A DNA stretch of 34,602 bases from Holosporales bacterium (GCA_031270515.1 JAISXM010000091.1:1-34602); one strand, 5' to 3'; counted from the first letter of the stretch, positions 1 to 13,601 are shown. Notes: generated by a model from the sequence alone, not told the origin. Numbers and translations are program-made.

Positions 1-57
1 TCAAGAACAACCCCCCCCTCTACACACATTTCCCTGTGCCCCCCCCCCCAGCGTCAC

Positions 58-273
58 TTAGCTATCGCTCCGACTTTGCGGGATGATCGTGGAAACAACT
101 TGGCGGCACAGAATCTGCACATTCTGATCACGCACGAGTACAATAGAAATCTCGTCAAAATCGGAAATCACGCCCTGAAGCTTTACCCCGTTGACCAGGA
201 ATATCACGACAGGAACCTTTCCGCTAACCAAATTTCCCACAAACTTTTCGTATACCTTACTGTCTCTTGCCAT
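58..273 (-). CDS. hfq: RNA-binding protein Hfq (divergent)
   Basis: 71-aa ORF with Sm1 core VPVVIFLVNGVKLQGVISDFDEISIVLVRD and a Sm2-like VSTIIP end. Confidence 0.85.
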   Translation of the reverse strand: MARDSKVYEKFVGNLVSGKVPVVIFLVNGVKLQGVISDFDEISIVLVRDQNVQILCRQVVSTIIPQSRSDS

Positions 274-446
274 CTACATTCTCGCTCTATTACGCCCAAA
301 CTTAGGTGCGCACACCTAGTGCATTTATAGCTCTTATTTGGTCAGAATGGAACAATTCTATCGAATTAGATCCGAAAACACGCAATGTATTCTGCTGTTG
401 CCTAAAATACACACAAATTCATGTTCTTAGTAAGCATAGGTAAAAA

Positions 447-632
447 TTCTTAACGTTTTTTTAACCTTTTTGTGATAAAATGCCATCCACAGCCCCCACC
501 CACCCAGGGGGCGTACGGAGGAGGGATACGCCGCTTAATTTAATTATGTCATTGCAAACGTTAACAATGCAACCACTTTTGCCAAAGTACTTTATCAATT
601 CTTTTTGTATTGTGATTATAAAGCATCGCTTA
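447..632 (+). repeat. Dispersed repeat family C, copy 1
   Basis: TTAACGTTTTTTTAACCTTTTTGTGATAAAATGCCATCC...CCCCCACCCACCCAGGGGGCG...GTTAACAATGCAACCACTTTTG...TTGTGATTATAAAGCAT; also found near 5600 and 24640. Confidence 0.85.
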
Positions 633-655
633 TTACTGGAATCGCATAATAAACA

Positions 656-760
656 AGCAGTACTATCGTACTGCTCAAGCTCGGGCACCCCATTCAACTA
701 GTTGAGTGGGCACTCGCGAGCATCAAAACGGCCCACTGATAAACTTTTTTTGTTGGGGTA
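656..760. repeat. Partial copy of dispersed repeat family A (copy A6)
   Basis: Hairpin AGCAGTAC-TATC-GTACTGCT, palindrome CCCATTCAACTAGTTGAgTGGG, then ACTGATAAACTTTTTTTGTTGGGGTA, matching other family A ends. Confidence 0.65.
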
Positions 761-763
761 TTA

Positions 764-1654
764 TTATGCGGCGCGTTCTTCATAATAACTCTTCAGCATC
801 AAAAAATCCTCCCACGCCAATCGCTTTTGGCTGGGCACACGCAGCAAATAAGAAGGATGAAACGTGACCATGGTGCTGACCGCGCTCGGCAGATTTTTGA
901 AAGCACACTCATGCCACATGCTTCGTACGCTTGAAAGGCTGGACGTACACTTCAGCACAGCCCTCATCGCTGTGCTGCCCAGCAGCACCAGTATTTTCGG
1001 TGCGACCAACTCAATATGGCGCTCCAAAAACGGCGCACACATAGAAATTTCCTCCGTGGTTGGCGGACGATTCCCAGGGGGGCGCCAATTTATCACGTTC
1101 GTAATGTACACGTCTTCTCTTTTTAACCCTACAGATTCAAGCATTTTATTCAGCAGTTGCCCGCTTTGTCCCACGAAAGGGACCCCTTGCATGTCTTCAT
1201 CCGCCCCAGGAGCTTCGCCAATAAACATGATGGCGCTATTCGGATTTCCGTCCGCAAAAACAGTGTTGTGAGCCATAGCCTTGAGCGCGCAACCATCAAA
1301 TGCGCAGATTTGCGCCTTCAACTCGTCGAGGGAATTCGCATTAATGGAGCGAGTCGCACTCGCATCCGCACGCAAGAATTTAGGGGGAGAGGTGCGAGGT
1401 GATGGCGATGGTTGAATATATGATGATTGCGATGATGATGAATATGGTTGAGATGATGGAGAAATCGATGATGGAGTATCTGATTGCTTTGCCTTCCCTT
1501 CGCCCTTCGCCGCAACAACTCCTCTGTCGGAAACATTAACTTTGCTTCCGTAGCGATGCTCAATATTACGAGAAGATGCATCAAGTTCAGTCAATATTAT
1601 GTCCTCTCCAAGCTCAACTTGGCTCTCCATCCACGCATTCATTGCCTTTTGCAT
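764..1654 (-). CDS. Uracil-DNA glycosylase, family 4 (Fe-S type)
   Basis: Motifs GEAPGADEDMQGVPFVGQSGQLL, TNVINWRPPGNRPPT and TFHPSYLLR; Ser-rich linker after a short N-terminal domain. Confidence 0.9.
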   Translation of the reverse strand: MQKAMNAWMESQVELGEDIILTELDASSRNIEHRYGSKVNVSDRGVVAAKGEGKAKQSDTPSSISPSSQPYSSSSQSSYIQPSPSPRTSPPKFLRADASATRSINANSLDELKAQICAFDGCALKAMAHNTVFADGNPNSAIMFIGEAPGADEDMQGVPFVGQSGQLLNKMLESVGLKREDVYITNVINWRPPGNRPPTTEEISMCAPFLERHIELVAPKILVLLGSTAMRAVLKCTSSLSSVRSMWHECAFKNLPSAVSTMVTFHPSYLLRVPSQKRLAWEDFLMLKSYYEERAA

Positions 1655-1694
1655 ATGTATCCCTGCCCATCAAAACAACCTGAACCTCTATCAC

Positions 1695-1790
1695 TATACC
1701 TGCCCATCAAAACAATTTGAATTTTTATCCTCACCTAAGCCTTATAATACAACGAGCTTCAAATTGTTTGTTATGGGGACCCGGTATATA
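1695..1790. repeat. Dispersed AT-rich imperfect palindrome family B, copy B1
   Basis: Left arm TATACCTGCCCATCAAAACAATTTGAA and right arm TTCAAATTGTTTGTTATGGGGACCCGGTATATA are imperfect inverted repeats. Confidence 0.8.
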
Positions 1791-1925
1791 CCCGCCCATC
1801 AAAACAATTTGAATTTTTATCTCGACAGAAACATTGATTCGCAACGATCTTCAACGTTGCGTTGACAGTCGAAGTCTTATATTGCAAAGAGCTTTAATTT
1901 ATTATAAGGGCCCGGTATATATATA
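1786..1925. repeat. Family B, copy B2 (adjacent to B1, diverged)
   Basis: TATACCCGCCCATCAAAACAATTTGAATTTTTATC ... GGGCCCGGTATATATATA; shares the terminal TATA with B1. Confidence 0.65.
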
Positions 1926-1992
1926 AGTTGAACAGCTCTACGTGTCTAGGGTACACTTAGTAAGTAGGGAATTGTAATTTAGAAACAAAAAG

Positions 1993-2226
1993 GTGTGTGC
2001 TATGGATGTTTCCGCGTTTAAATATATGGGCGCCGGCGTTGCGATGCTTGCGTTGTTGGGCGTGGCTTTGGGGCTCGGCAAAATTTTTTCCGCCGCGTGT
2101 GATGCTATTGGGCGAAATCCTAGTGCGAAGTCGGATTTGTTCACGTTGTCCATGATAGGGGGGGGGTTCGTTGAGGCTCTTGGCTTGTTTACCCTTATCG
2201 TTGCAGTTTTGATATTAGTGATGTAG
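1993..2226 (+). CDS. atpE: F0F1 ATP synthase subunit c
   Basis: 77-aa two-helix proteolipid; GRNPSA loop; acidic residue in IGGGFVEALGLF. Confidence 0.95.
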   Translation: MCAMDVSAFKYMGAGVAMLALLGVALGLGKIFSAACDAIGRNPSAKSDLFTLSMIGGGFVEALGLFTLIVAVLILVM

Positions 2227-2276
2227 CATAACTTTAAAGTAGTGTTGCATTCTCATCAAAAGGGTCGCGTGATCTT

Positions 2277-2681
2277 ATGAAAATACCTCAAGTTGATACG
2301 TCCACGTATACATCGCAGATATTTTGGCTGTTGTTGTGTGCGTTGGTATTGCTGTTTTTTGTAAAAAATGTGTTTATCCCAAGGCTTTTATCGATTATGG
2401 ATGCTCGGGATAAACGAGTGCTGGGTGATACGGCTCGGGCTCAGGGGATTCGCGCGTCAACCCAGAAGCTTCAGACTGAATATGACGAAAAAATTGCCGA
2501 AAATCGGGATAGTGCCGTTCAGCAGCAACAGGCAAAGCTCGCAGAATTTGACACAATAAAAGAAGAACAGTTGGCGCAGATGCAAAAAATTTTTACACGA
2601 AAACGATTGGCTCTGGAAAAGAAAAGCTCTTTGGATTTGCGTGTCGATCGCAGTTTTGTGGATATTTTGCTGAAGCCATAG
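2277..2681 (+). CDS. F0F1 ATP synthase subunit b' (short)
   Basis: FWLLLCALVLLFFVKNVFIPRLLSIMDARDKRV membrane anchor plus coiled coil; position after atpE. Confidence 0.8.
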   Translation: MKIPQVDTSTYTSQIFWLLLCALVLLFFVKNVFIPRLLSIMDARDKRVLGDTARAQGIRASTQKLQTEYDEKIAENRDSAVQQQQAKLAEFDTIKEEQLAQMQKIFTRKRLALEKKSSLDLRVDRSFVDILLKP

Positions 2682-2690
2682 GAGGCGACC

Positions 2691-2771
2691 GTGTTAGGTG
2701 GATGTGACGTTGTGGGTGCGACGGTGTTGACGTGGATGTTGGCTAAAGTAGTGGGAGGTTGCGGTGTTTAA
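2691..2771 (+). CDS. Possible 26-aa small ORF between b' and b (MLGGCDVVGATVLTWMLAKVVGGCGV)
   Basis: GTG start 5 nt after GGAGG; overlaps the atpF start; in the same frame as b' beyond its TAG stop. Confidence 0.3.
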   Translation: MLGGCDVVGATVLTWMLAKVVGGCGV

Positions 2772-3276
2772 TTTGCTCTCCGATGCCAATCTTTACATAG
2801 CGTTAAGTTTGTTCGTGCTTATATATGGCGTATACATAATGTTTTCGGATCAATTGTCTAAAATCATAAGTGTGCGGGCGAACGACATTTCCAAATTGCT
2901 TAACAACGTCGCATGCGATAAAGACCAGGCTATGCTTGAGTTTACTCGAGTAAATAATGCGGTTGCAAAATTGCCAGACGATATTGTAAAAGTATGGCAA
3001 GATTACGACGTTGATTTCTCAATTTTGCATAAAAATCTGGAGAACGAGTGCCGCTGCATTGAGCGTATGAATAATGCGAGGTTGGTCACTGTCCAACGTA
3101 TGGTGCTGCAGGCGGAGTATGCTGCGTTTGTGAAAAATGCAGCAACACAGTTCAAATATGATGTATTGGCGGCATCTCCTGAGCAGAAGGATTTGATGTT
3201 GGAGCAGTCCATAAATTTGCTCGACACGGTAGACCCAAGCACAAAAAGTTTATCAGTTCGTCGTTTTGGCGCTTAA
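2764..3276 (+). CDS. atpF: F0F1 ATP synthase subunit b
   Basis: GTG start after GGGAGG; N-terminal TM segment and helical stalk; third gene after atpE. C-terminal ~15 aa lie in repeat A1. Confidence 0.7.
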   Translation: MFNLLSDANLYIALSLFVLIYGVYIMFSDQLSKIISVRANDISKLLNNVACDKDQAMLEFTRVNNAVAKLPDDIVKVWQDYDVDFSILHKNLENECRCIERMNNARLVTVQRMVLQAEYAAFVKNAATQFKYDVLAASPEQKDLMLEQSINLLDTVDPSTKSLSVRRFGA

Positions 3277-3354
3277 GCTTGAGCAGTACGTTTAGTACAG
3301 CTCTGCGCTTGCGCTTCAAAACTCCTGCTGCTAATTCTTTTTGTGGTTGGGTCT
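3231..3354. repeat. Dispersed repeat family A, copy A1 (MITE-like)
   Basis: Terminal inverted repeats AGACCCAAGCACAAAAAG ... CTTTTTGTGGTTGGGTCT; internal hairpin GAGCaGTAC-GTTTA-GTACaGCTC. Confidence 0.85.
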
Positions 3355-3483
3355 GCCGATAGCTCATAATAAATAGTTTGTGTCGGGGCTCATAATAAAC
3401 AGTTTGAGCATTGTTGTGGTTGAATGCTTTTATAGTGATAAACATTCAAGTTGTTTTAATGGGAATGTATCTTAAGGATTTGC

Positions 3484-4230
3484 ATGAACAAAATCGTCGT
3501 TGGTAATTGGAAAATGAACGGGAGTCGTTCACTTATTGATGCTGTGCGGTGCGCGATTGCGCCTTGTGCGGAGCTCCCATCTAGTAATCGCGGCGTTGTG
3601 TGCCCGCCGTATCCGCTTATTCCTTGCGCGGTGGAGGCTCTTTCTCCGCTGGTGTCCGTTGGCGCGCAGGATTGCTCGGCGTGCGCCCCTGGTGCGTATA
3701 CGGGCGAAGTCAGCGGGGAGCAGCTTCGCGATGTTGGCGCGACGTTCGTGATCGTGGGGCACAGTGAACGCAGGCGAGTGCATAAGGAGTGCGGTGAGCT
3801 CATTTCGCAAAAGGTGCAGCAGGCGCTTCGTTGCGGGCTGATTCCAATTGTGTGCATTGGCGAGTCACATGACGATTACGCGGCGGGGCATACGCGCCAA
3901 GTGCTGCTTTCGCAGCTGGAGCAGCTACGCCTGGGTGAGGTTGGGGGGTATGTAACGTCAACAGCGGGTGCGCATACGTTGCTCGTTGCGTATGAGCCTG
4001 TTTGGGCAATTGGCACTGGATGTACGCCGTCTCTAAAAGAGATTGACGATGTACACAGGTTTATATTCGACACCTGTGGTGCGGTCCCTTTATATGGAGG
4101 GTCCGTAACTGCGGATAATTATGCCCCTATCTTGGAGCTTGATTCCGTGGGAGGATTGCTCGTGGGCGGGGAAAGCTTGAAGCCGGAACGATTTGCTACT
4201 ATATTGTCGAATGGCAAGTACTCTTTCTGA
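3484..4230 (+). CDS. tpiA: Triosephosphate isomerase
   Basis: NWKMNG, VGHSERR, AYEPVWAIGTG and YGGSV motifs. Confidence 0.96.
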   Translation: MNKIVVGNWKMNGSRSLIDAVRCAIAPCAELPSSNRGVVCPPYPLIPCAVEALSPLVSVGAQDCSACAPGAYTGEVSGEQLRDVGATFVIVGHSERRRVHKECGELISQKVQQALRCGLIPIVCIGESHDDYAAGHTRQVLLSQLEQLRLGEVGGYVTSTAGAHTLLVAYEPVWAIGTGCTPSLKEIDDVHRFIFDTCGAVPLYGGSVTADNYAPILELDSVGGLLVGGESLKPERFATILSNGKYSF

Positions 4231-4265
4231 ATATGCGCAACGATAACCATTGACGATAAATAATT

Positions 4266-5603
4266 ATGGATATCATCAAAGAACTATCGCAAGTAATCAA
4301 AATCTCATGCACATCGGATGCTATTCGTTTATTTGACGCTATGTTTCGTAAAATTAATTTTTCGACGGAAATATTAAGCTTTAACGGAGTCGACAATTTA
4401 TATGCTTTTCGTTCGTCTGCGTTGGCAAATCGTGCGTCTGCGTTGGTAAGTAGGACGTCTGCGCCGGTAAATAGTGCGTTTGAGTCGGAAGCTTGTGCGT
4501 CTGCGTCGGAAGCTCATGCGTCTGCGTTGGTAAATCGGACCTTGCTCTTCTTGGGACATGCTGACGTCGTTCCTGTCGGGGCAGGGTGGACTCGACGTCA
4601 GGGCTATCTGGCGGATGGCTGCGTCTGGGGGCGCGGTGCCGTTGATATGAAAGGGGCAATCGTTTGCTTTATCGAGGCTCTGAAGCGTAATCCCGAGGGC
4701 AACGTCGCGGTCATAATCTCCGGCGACGAAGAAGGAACGGCCGAATTCGGGACCCCCGCGGTGTTGGCTCATCTGCAGAGCGAGCGCCGCATGCCGCATG
4801 TGGACTTTGCTCTGATCGGGGAGCCCACGAGTTCGTCATATATAGGGGATTCCGTGAAGGTCGGCTGCCGGGGCAGTCTGAACGTCTCCGCGACGGCGCA
4901 CGGGAGCGCGGGGCACGTCGCATACCCTCAGTTCACGAAAAATGCGGCGACGGCGGTGATTCAATTTTTGAACCACGTGGATGCTCATATGCGGACGGTG
5001 CATGCGGGCGATTGCCACCTGGAGATCACGTCTGTTGTGGCGGACAGCGGCGCGACGAATGTTGTTCCGGCGATCGCGCGCGGGGGGTTCAACATAAGGT
5101 TCACCAAGCATACGTCGGCCGAGCAGTTGGAGGCGGAAATTACGCAAATTGCGGGGCAGTATTGCGGGGTTGAGGTCGCTTACGAGGTGGCGTGTCGTCC
5201 GTTTGAGTGCGGTTTCGATGGGGAAGGGCAGGGCGGATGGCCGAAAGAAGGGCAGGGCGGCTGTCTATATGGATCCAATGGAGACAGGGTTGCTTTGAAT
5301 GAAAACATGAATGATTTAGCCAATGAATACAGTGTTGGTTTAGCCAATGAAAACAATAATGGTTTATTGGCGAAACTGGTCGCTTCAGTGAGAGCGGCAA
5401 CAGGGAAATACCCATCTATAACAACTACAGGCGCGAATTCGGATGCGAAGTTTGTGCGGGCGATTTCTTCGTTTGCGGAGCTTGGGCTGAGGTATAAAAC
5501 CGCCCACCAGGTCGACGAGCATGTGGCTGTCAGTGATTTATATGAATTGATTGAGATTTATGCGAAGTTTTTAAGTGATTTTTTCATAAATACGGGCTAT
5601 TAA
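4266..5603 (+). CDS. dapE: Succinyl-diaminopimelate desuccinylase with low-complexity insertions
   Basis: M20 peptidase motifs GHADVVPVG, GRGAVDMKG, SGDEEGTAEFGT; TTTGANSDAKF near the C-terminus. Confidence 0.9.
   Translation: MDIIKELSQVIKISCTSDAIRLFDAMFRKINFSTEILSFNGVDNLYAFRSSALANRASALVSRTSAPVNSAFESEACASASEAHASALVNRTLLFLGHADVVPVGAGWTRRQGYLADGCVWGRGAVDMKGAIVCFIEALKRNPEGNVAVIISGDEEGTAEFGTPAVLAHLQSERRMPHVDFALIGEPTSSSYIGDSVKVGCRGSLNVSATAHGSAGHVAYPQFTKNAATAVIQFLNHVDAHMRTVHAGDCHLEITSVVADSGATNVVPAIARGGFNIRFTKHTSAEQLEAEITQIAGQYCGVEVAYEVACRPFECGFDGEGQGGWPKEGQGGCLYGSNGDRVALNENMNDLANEYSVGLANENNNGLLAKLVASVRAATGKYPSITTTGANSDAKFVRAISSFAELGLRYKTAHQVDEHVAVSDLYELIEIYAKFLSDFFINTGY
4416..4541 (+). repeat. 21-bp (7-aa) tandem repeat x6 inside dapE
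   Basis: TCTGCGTTGGTAAATCGTGCG-type units; encodes SALANRA/SALVSRT/SAPVNSA/FESEACA/SASEAHA/SALVNRT. Confidence 0.85.
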
Positions 5604-5762
5604 CGTTTTCTTAACCTTTTTGTGATAGGGTGCCATCCCAACCCCCCACCCGCCCAGGGGAGATGTAGTAAATTATGTCATCAAAAACGTTAATAATTCA
5701 ACCTATTCTCCAAAAAAACTTGCCACCTCTTTTGGTCGCTGTGGCTATATAACATCACAATA
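5598..5762 (+). repeat. Dispersed repeat family C, copy 2
   Basis: TTAACGTTTTCTTAACCTTTTTGTGATAGGGTGCCATCCCAACCCCCCACCCGCCCAGGGG...AACGTTAATAATTCAACC; lies between convergent dapE and dapD. Confidence 0.8.
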
Positions 5763-5766
5763 ATAC

Positions 5767-6861
5767 TCAGCAGTCTTCAATTTTAGATTTATTTTCGTCA
5801 TCTCTTAACTTTAAATTTATTTCCGTCCTTTGTGATTTCGCTCCGTATCGAACGATTATTGCGCATTGCACAGCCAGTTTATACCTTGGTGCGTCGCCTT
5901 TCGCCTTTACTTCCGCGCTTTTCGCGTTCTCATATGCGACTTCCGCGCCTTCCGCGCCTTCCACCTTCCCATGCTCCGCGTCCTCCGCCTTCCCGCACGC
6001 GTCATCCGCCTTCCCGCACGCGTCATCCGCCCCTTCCCACGCGTACGTCCCTGGCACCACCACCGCCCCTTCCGGGATCTCCCCATAAAAAACTTCCCCC
6101 GTCTGCCTGTCTATCACGCGAGTCGACGCGCCCACTCTCGTCCCCATGGCGATCACCGCCCCGCGCCGCACCAGCACGCCCTCTACGATCGACGCCCCTG
6201 CTCCCACAAAGCACTCGTCCTCTATGATCACTGGGCGCGCCGCGACTGGCTCTAGCACTCCGCCTATGACTGCCCCCGCGGATATGTGGCACCTCTGTCC
6301 GATTTGCGCACACGACCCGACCGTTGCAAACGAGTCGATCATTGTCTGCGCTCCTATATACGCGCCAATATTCACGAAGCAGTTCATTAGCACTACGCCT
6401 GGCTCCATGAACGCTCCATATCGCACGACCGCCCCTGGGACGACCCGAAGCTGCGCGGCCTGAAAGTCGTCGGCGTTCCAATTGTCGAATTTTAGGGGCA
6501 CTTTATCGTACGCTCCGTGCATACATTGACCTTGCAGCTCAGACAAATATTTGCTGACTTCGCCTTTTAGTTCTTCATCAACTTGCCATGTGTTCTGTAT
6601 CTTTGAGCAAATGCGGCGCTTCCCTTTGTTGAGGGCGCTTATGGCATCTATGTAATTTGACGAAGGGTGTAGCATGGTGGTGACCTTTGCCGAATCATCT
6701 ATGTTTGCTCCATTATATACCCGATCATGAAAAGTTGTCTGGTTCGTAGTTTCTGTTCTGATCGGCTCACCATTCAATATTTTTTTTTGAAAATAAATAA
6801 TGCCAACAAAATGGCGGATTCCTTCGCGTTCCCGGGGCCTCCTGTCCGATTTTTCGAACAA
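5767..6861 (-). CDS. dapD: Tetrahydrodipicolinate N-succinyltransferase; true start uncertain (perhaps near 6674)
   Basis: Left-handed beta-helix motifs VVPGAVVRYGAFMEPGVVLM, ATVGSCAQIG, GGVLEPVAARPVIIEDECFVGA, QCAIIVRY. Confidence 0.9.
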   Translation of the reverse strand: MFEKSDRRPREREGIRHFVGIIYFQKKILNGEPIRTETTNQTTFHDRVYNGANIDDSAKVTTMLHPSSNYIDAISALNKGKRRICSKIQNTWQVDEELKGEVSKYLSELQGQCMHGAYDKVPLKFDNWNADDFQAAQLRVVPGAVVRYGAFMEPGVVLMNCFVNIGAYIGAQTMIDSFATVGSCAQIGQRCHISAGAVIGGVLEPVAARPVIIEDECFVGAGASIVEGVLVRRGAVIAMGTRVGASTRVIDRQTGEVFYGEIPEGAVVVPGTYAWEGADDACGKADDACGKAEDAEHGKVEGAEGAEVAYENAKSAEVKAKGDAPRYKLAVQCAIIVRYGAKSQRTEINLKLRDDENKSKIEDC

Positions 6862-6887
6862 TAATCAAAAAAACTTCAAAAAACGTA

Positions 6888-6917
6888 TTGACCAGCGGGT
6901 GCCAAAAGACCTATAAA
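6888..6917 (+). promoter_or_regulatory. Candidate rRNA operon promoter
   Basis: TTGACC, 18-nt spacer, TATAAA, about 230 bp upstream of the 16S start. Confidence 0.6.
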
Positions 6918-7143
6918 TAAGGAGTCGGGTGTTTGAAAGCTTCGGTCGCGAACGGCGGATTCGAAAATGAGTCTGTTTTGTTCGTTGAGATGTGGCAGCC
7001 CGTTACAATTGGTCTTTAATGTAGTTTTTTAGGTTATTTTTTTTGAAGTGGTGCATAGGTGGCGTTGTCCAAATTAAAATCTGGACAATCACTTATACAC
7101 TGGAACTTCTTCAGTGATTTGTGAAAGTTCAGTCGATTCTCAT

Positions 7144-8633
<1,490 letters not shown>

Positions 8634-8701
8634 TTAAGGTTAAATCCTTATATGACGGCGTCACCTATATACCACTTTGAAAGAAAATAACCCGGCCCTA
8701 T

Positions 8702-8778
<77 letters not shown>

Positions 8779-8785
8779 GCATTTT

Positions 8786-8858
8786 GGGGGTGTAGCTCAA
8801 TTGGTGGAGCGCGTGCTTTGCAAGCACGAGGTCGTCGGTTCGATTCCGTCCACCTCCA
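8786..8858 (+). tRNA. tRNA-Ala (UGC), 3' CCA not encoded
   Basis: Cloverleaf, loop TTTGCAA, G3-U70 pair; A73 followed by CTT instead of CCA. Confidence 0.95.
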
Positions 8859-8890
8859 CTTCCGTGGATTGCTTCAGGCGTGTTTCTCAT

Positions 8891-8966
8891 GGGGGTGTAG
8901 CTCAATTGGTAGAGCGCATGCTCCGCAAGCATGAGGTCGTCGGTTCGATTCCGTCCACCTCCACCA
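8891..8966 (+). tRNA. tRNA-Ala-like, anticodon CGC, with C at position 33, CCA encoded
   Basis: Cloverleaf nearly identical to the preceding tRNA-Ala; loop TCCGCAA; 3' CCA present. Confidence 0.9.
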
Positions 8967-9224
8967 TGTTTCGTTGCTGTGTTTGTGTGTTGTTTTTGGG
9001 CATTTGAGATAGTAAGCAGTATTTGTTGCTTTCTATCTGAGATGTCGTAAATAGGCACTCTGATCTTTAGAAATTGTGAATTGTAATGATAGAATACTAG
9101 TTTGTATCAATTGATACAAGTTAGGGTTTTTCTAGTAATGATTTACTCCAAGTAGTTCTGGACATTGTCTTGAATTGATCTTGAGAGTGAGACTGAATTT
9201 TAGAAGAATAATCTTTTTAAAAAG

Positions 9225-11967
<2,743 letters not shown>

Positions 11968-12082
11968 TTCAGTTTTCTCACTTTCAAGACCAGTCCAAGG
12001 CTATACTGTGTCCCCGTAGTAAACGAGCAGTCGTTGTTATGTGGGGGGGTATATTTCTCCGGTGTGCTGGTTTATATGGGAA

Positions 12083-12224
12083 AGCTCAGATGATTTGGTG
12101 GTTATAGCGAACTTGAAACACACGAACCCATTCCGAACTCGAACGTGAAACGGTTCTGCGCCGATGGTACTTTGTCTTAAGACACGGGAGAGTAGGTCGC
12201 TGCCAAATCTTCTGAGCTTTTTTG
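12083..12224 (+). terminator. Stem flanking 5S and run of T at the end of the rRNA operon
   Basis: GCTCAGA(tg)ATTTGG ... CCAAAT(ct)TCTGAGC followed by TTTTTT. Confidence 0.5.
12093..12209 (+). rRNA. rrf: 5S ribosomal RNA
   Basis: ATTTGGTGGTTATAGCG...CACACGAACCCATTCCGAACTCG...GGGAGAGTAGGTCGCTGCCAAAT. Confidence 0.95.
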
Positions 12225-12264
12225 TATGCCTGTTTATGCTAATTCTAATAATAAACAGAATTAC

Positions 12265-12385
12265 CTAGTATCTATCCATTGCAATTCATCTGATTTTTTA
12301 AGCAATAGGCTCCAAAGCGATCTGGTTTTTCGAGTAACGCTAGTATTCATCCATTGCAATTCCTATAATTTTTGAAGCGATATGC
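12265..12385 (+). repeat. Two diverged ~46-bp direct repeats downstream of 5S
   Basis: CTAGTATCTATCCATTGCAATTCATCTGATTTTTTAAGCAATAGGC (12265-12310) and CTAGTATTCATCCATTGCAATTCCTATAATTTTTGAAGCGATATGC (12340-12385). Confidence 0.7.
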
Positions 12386-12547
12386 TTATATTAATGGTGA
12401 CAGTTTCTGTGCAAGGAGATATTCTGTCTAAGTAATGAGGGTATACTCGTACTGAATGATTTTCGTTGGCGCTTTTTGTGCGAGCTCAATATTATTTTTA
12501 TTGTTTTATGCGCATCCCTTACACGCAAAGCGGTTGTGATAGAATAG

Positions 12548-13600
<1,053 letters not shown>

Positions 13601-13601
13601 A

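Noticed and set aside
461-701. ORFs on both strands over repeat C1 (e.g. MPSTAPTHPGGVRRR...)
   Set aside because: The MPSxxPTHPGG start recurs in copy C3, but the frame downstream is not conserved among copies, so this looks like a DNA repeat, not a peptide gene.
4381-4799. Minus-strand ORFs with repeats LPTQTH and RRRRT
   Set aside because: Antisense of the 21-bp repeats in dapE; the plus-strand frame has clear M20 motifs.
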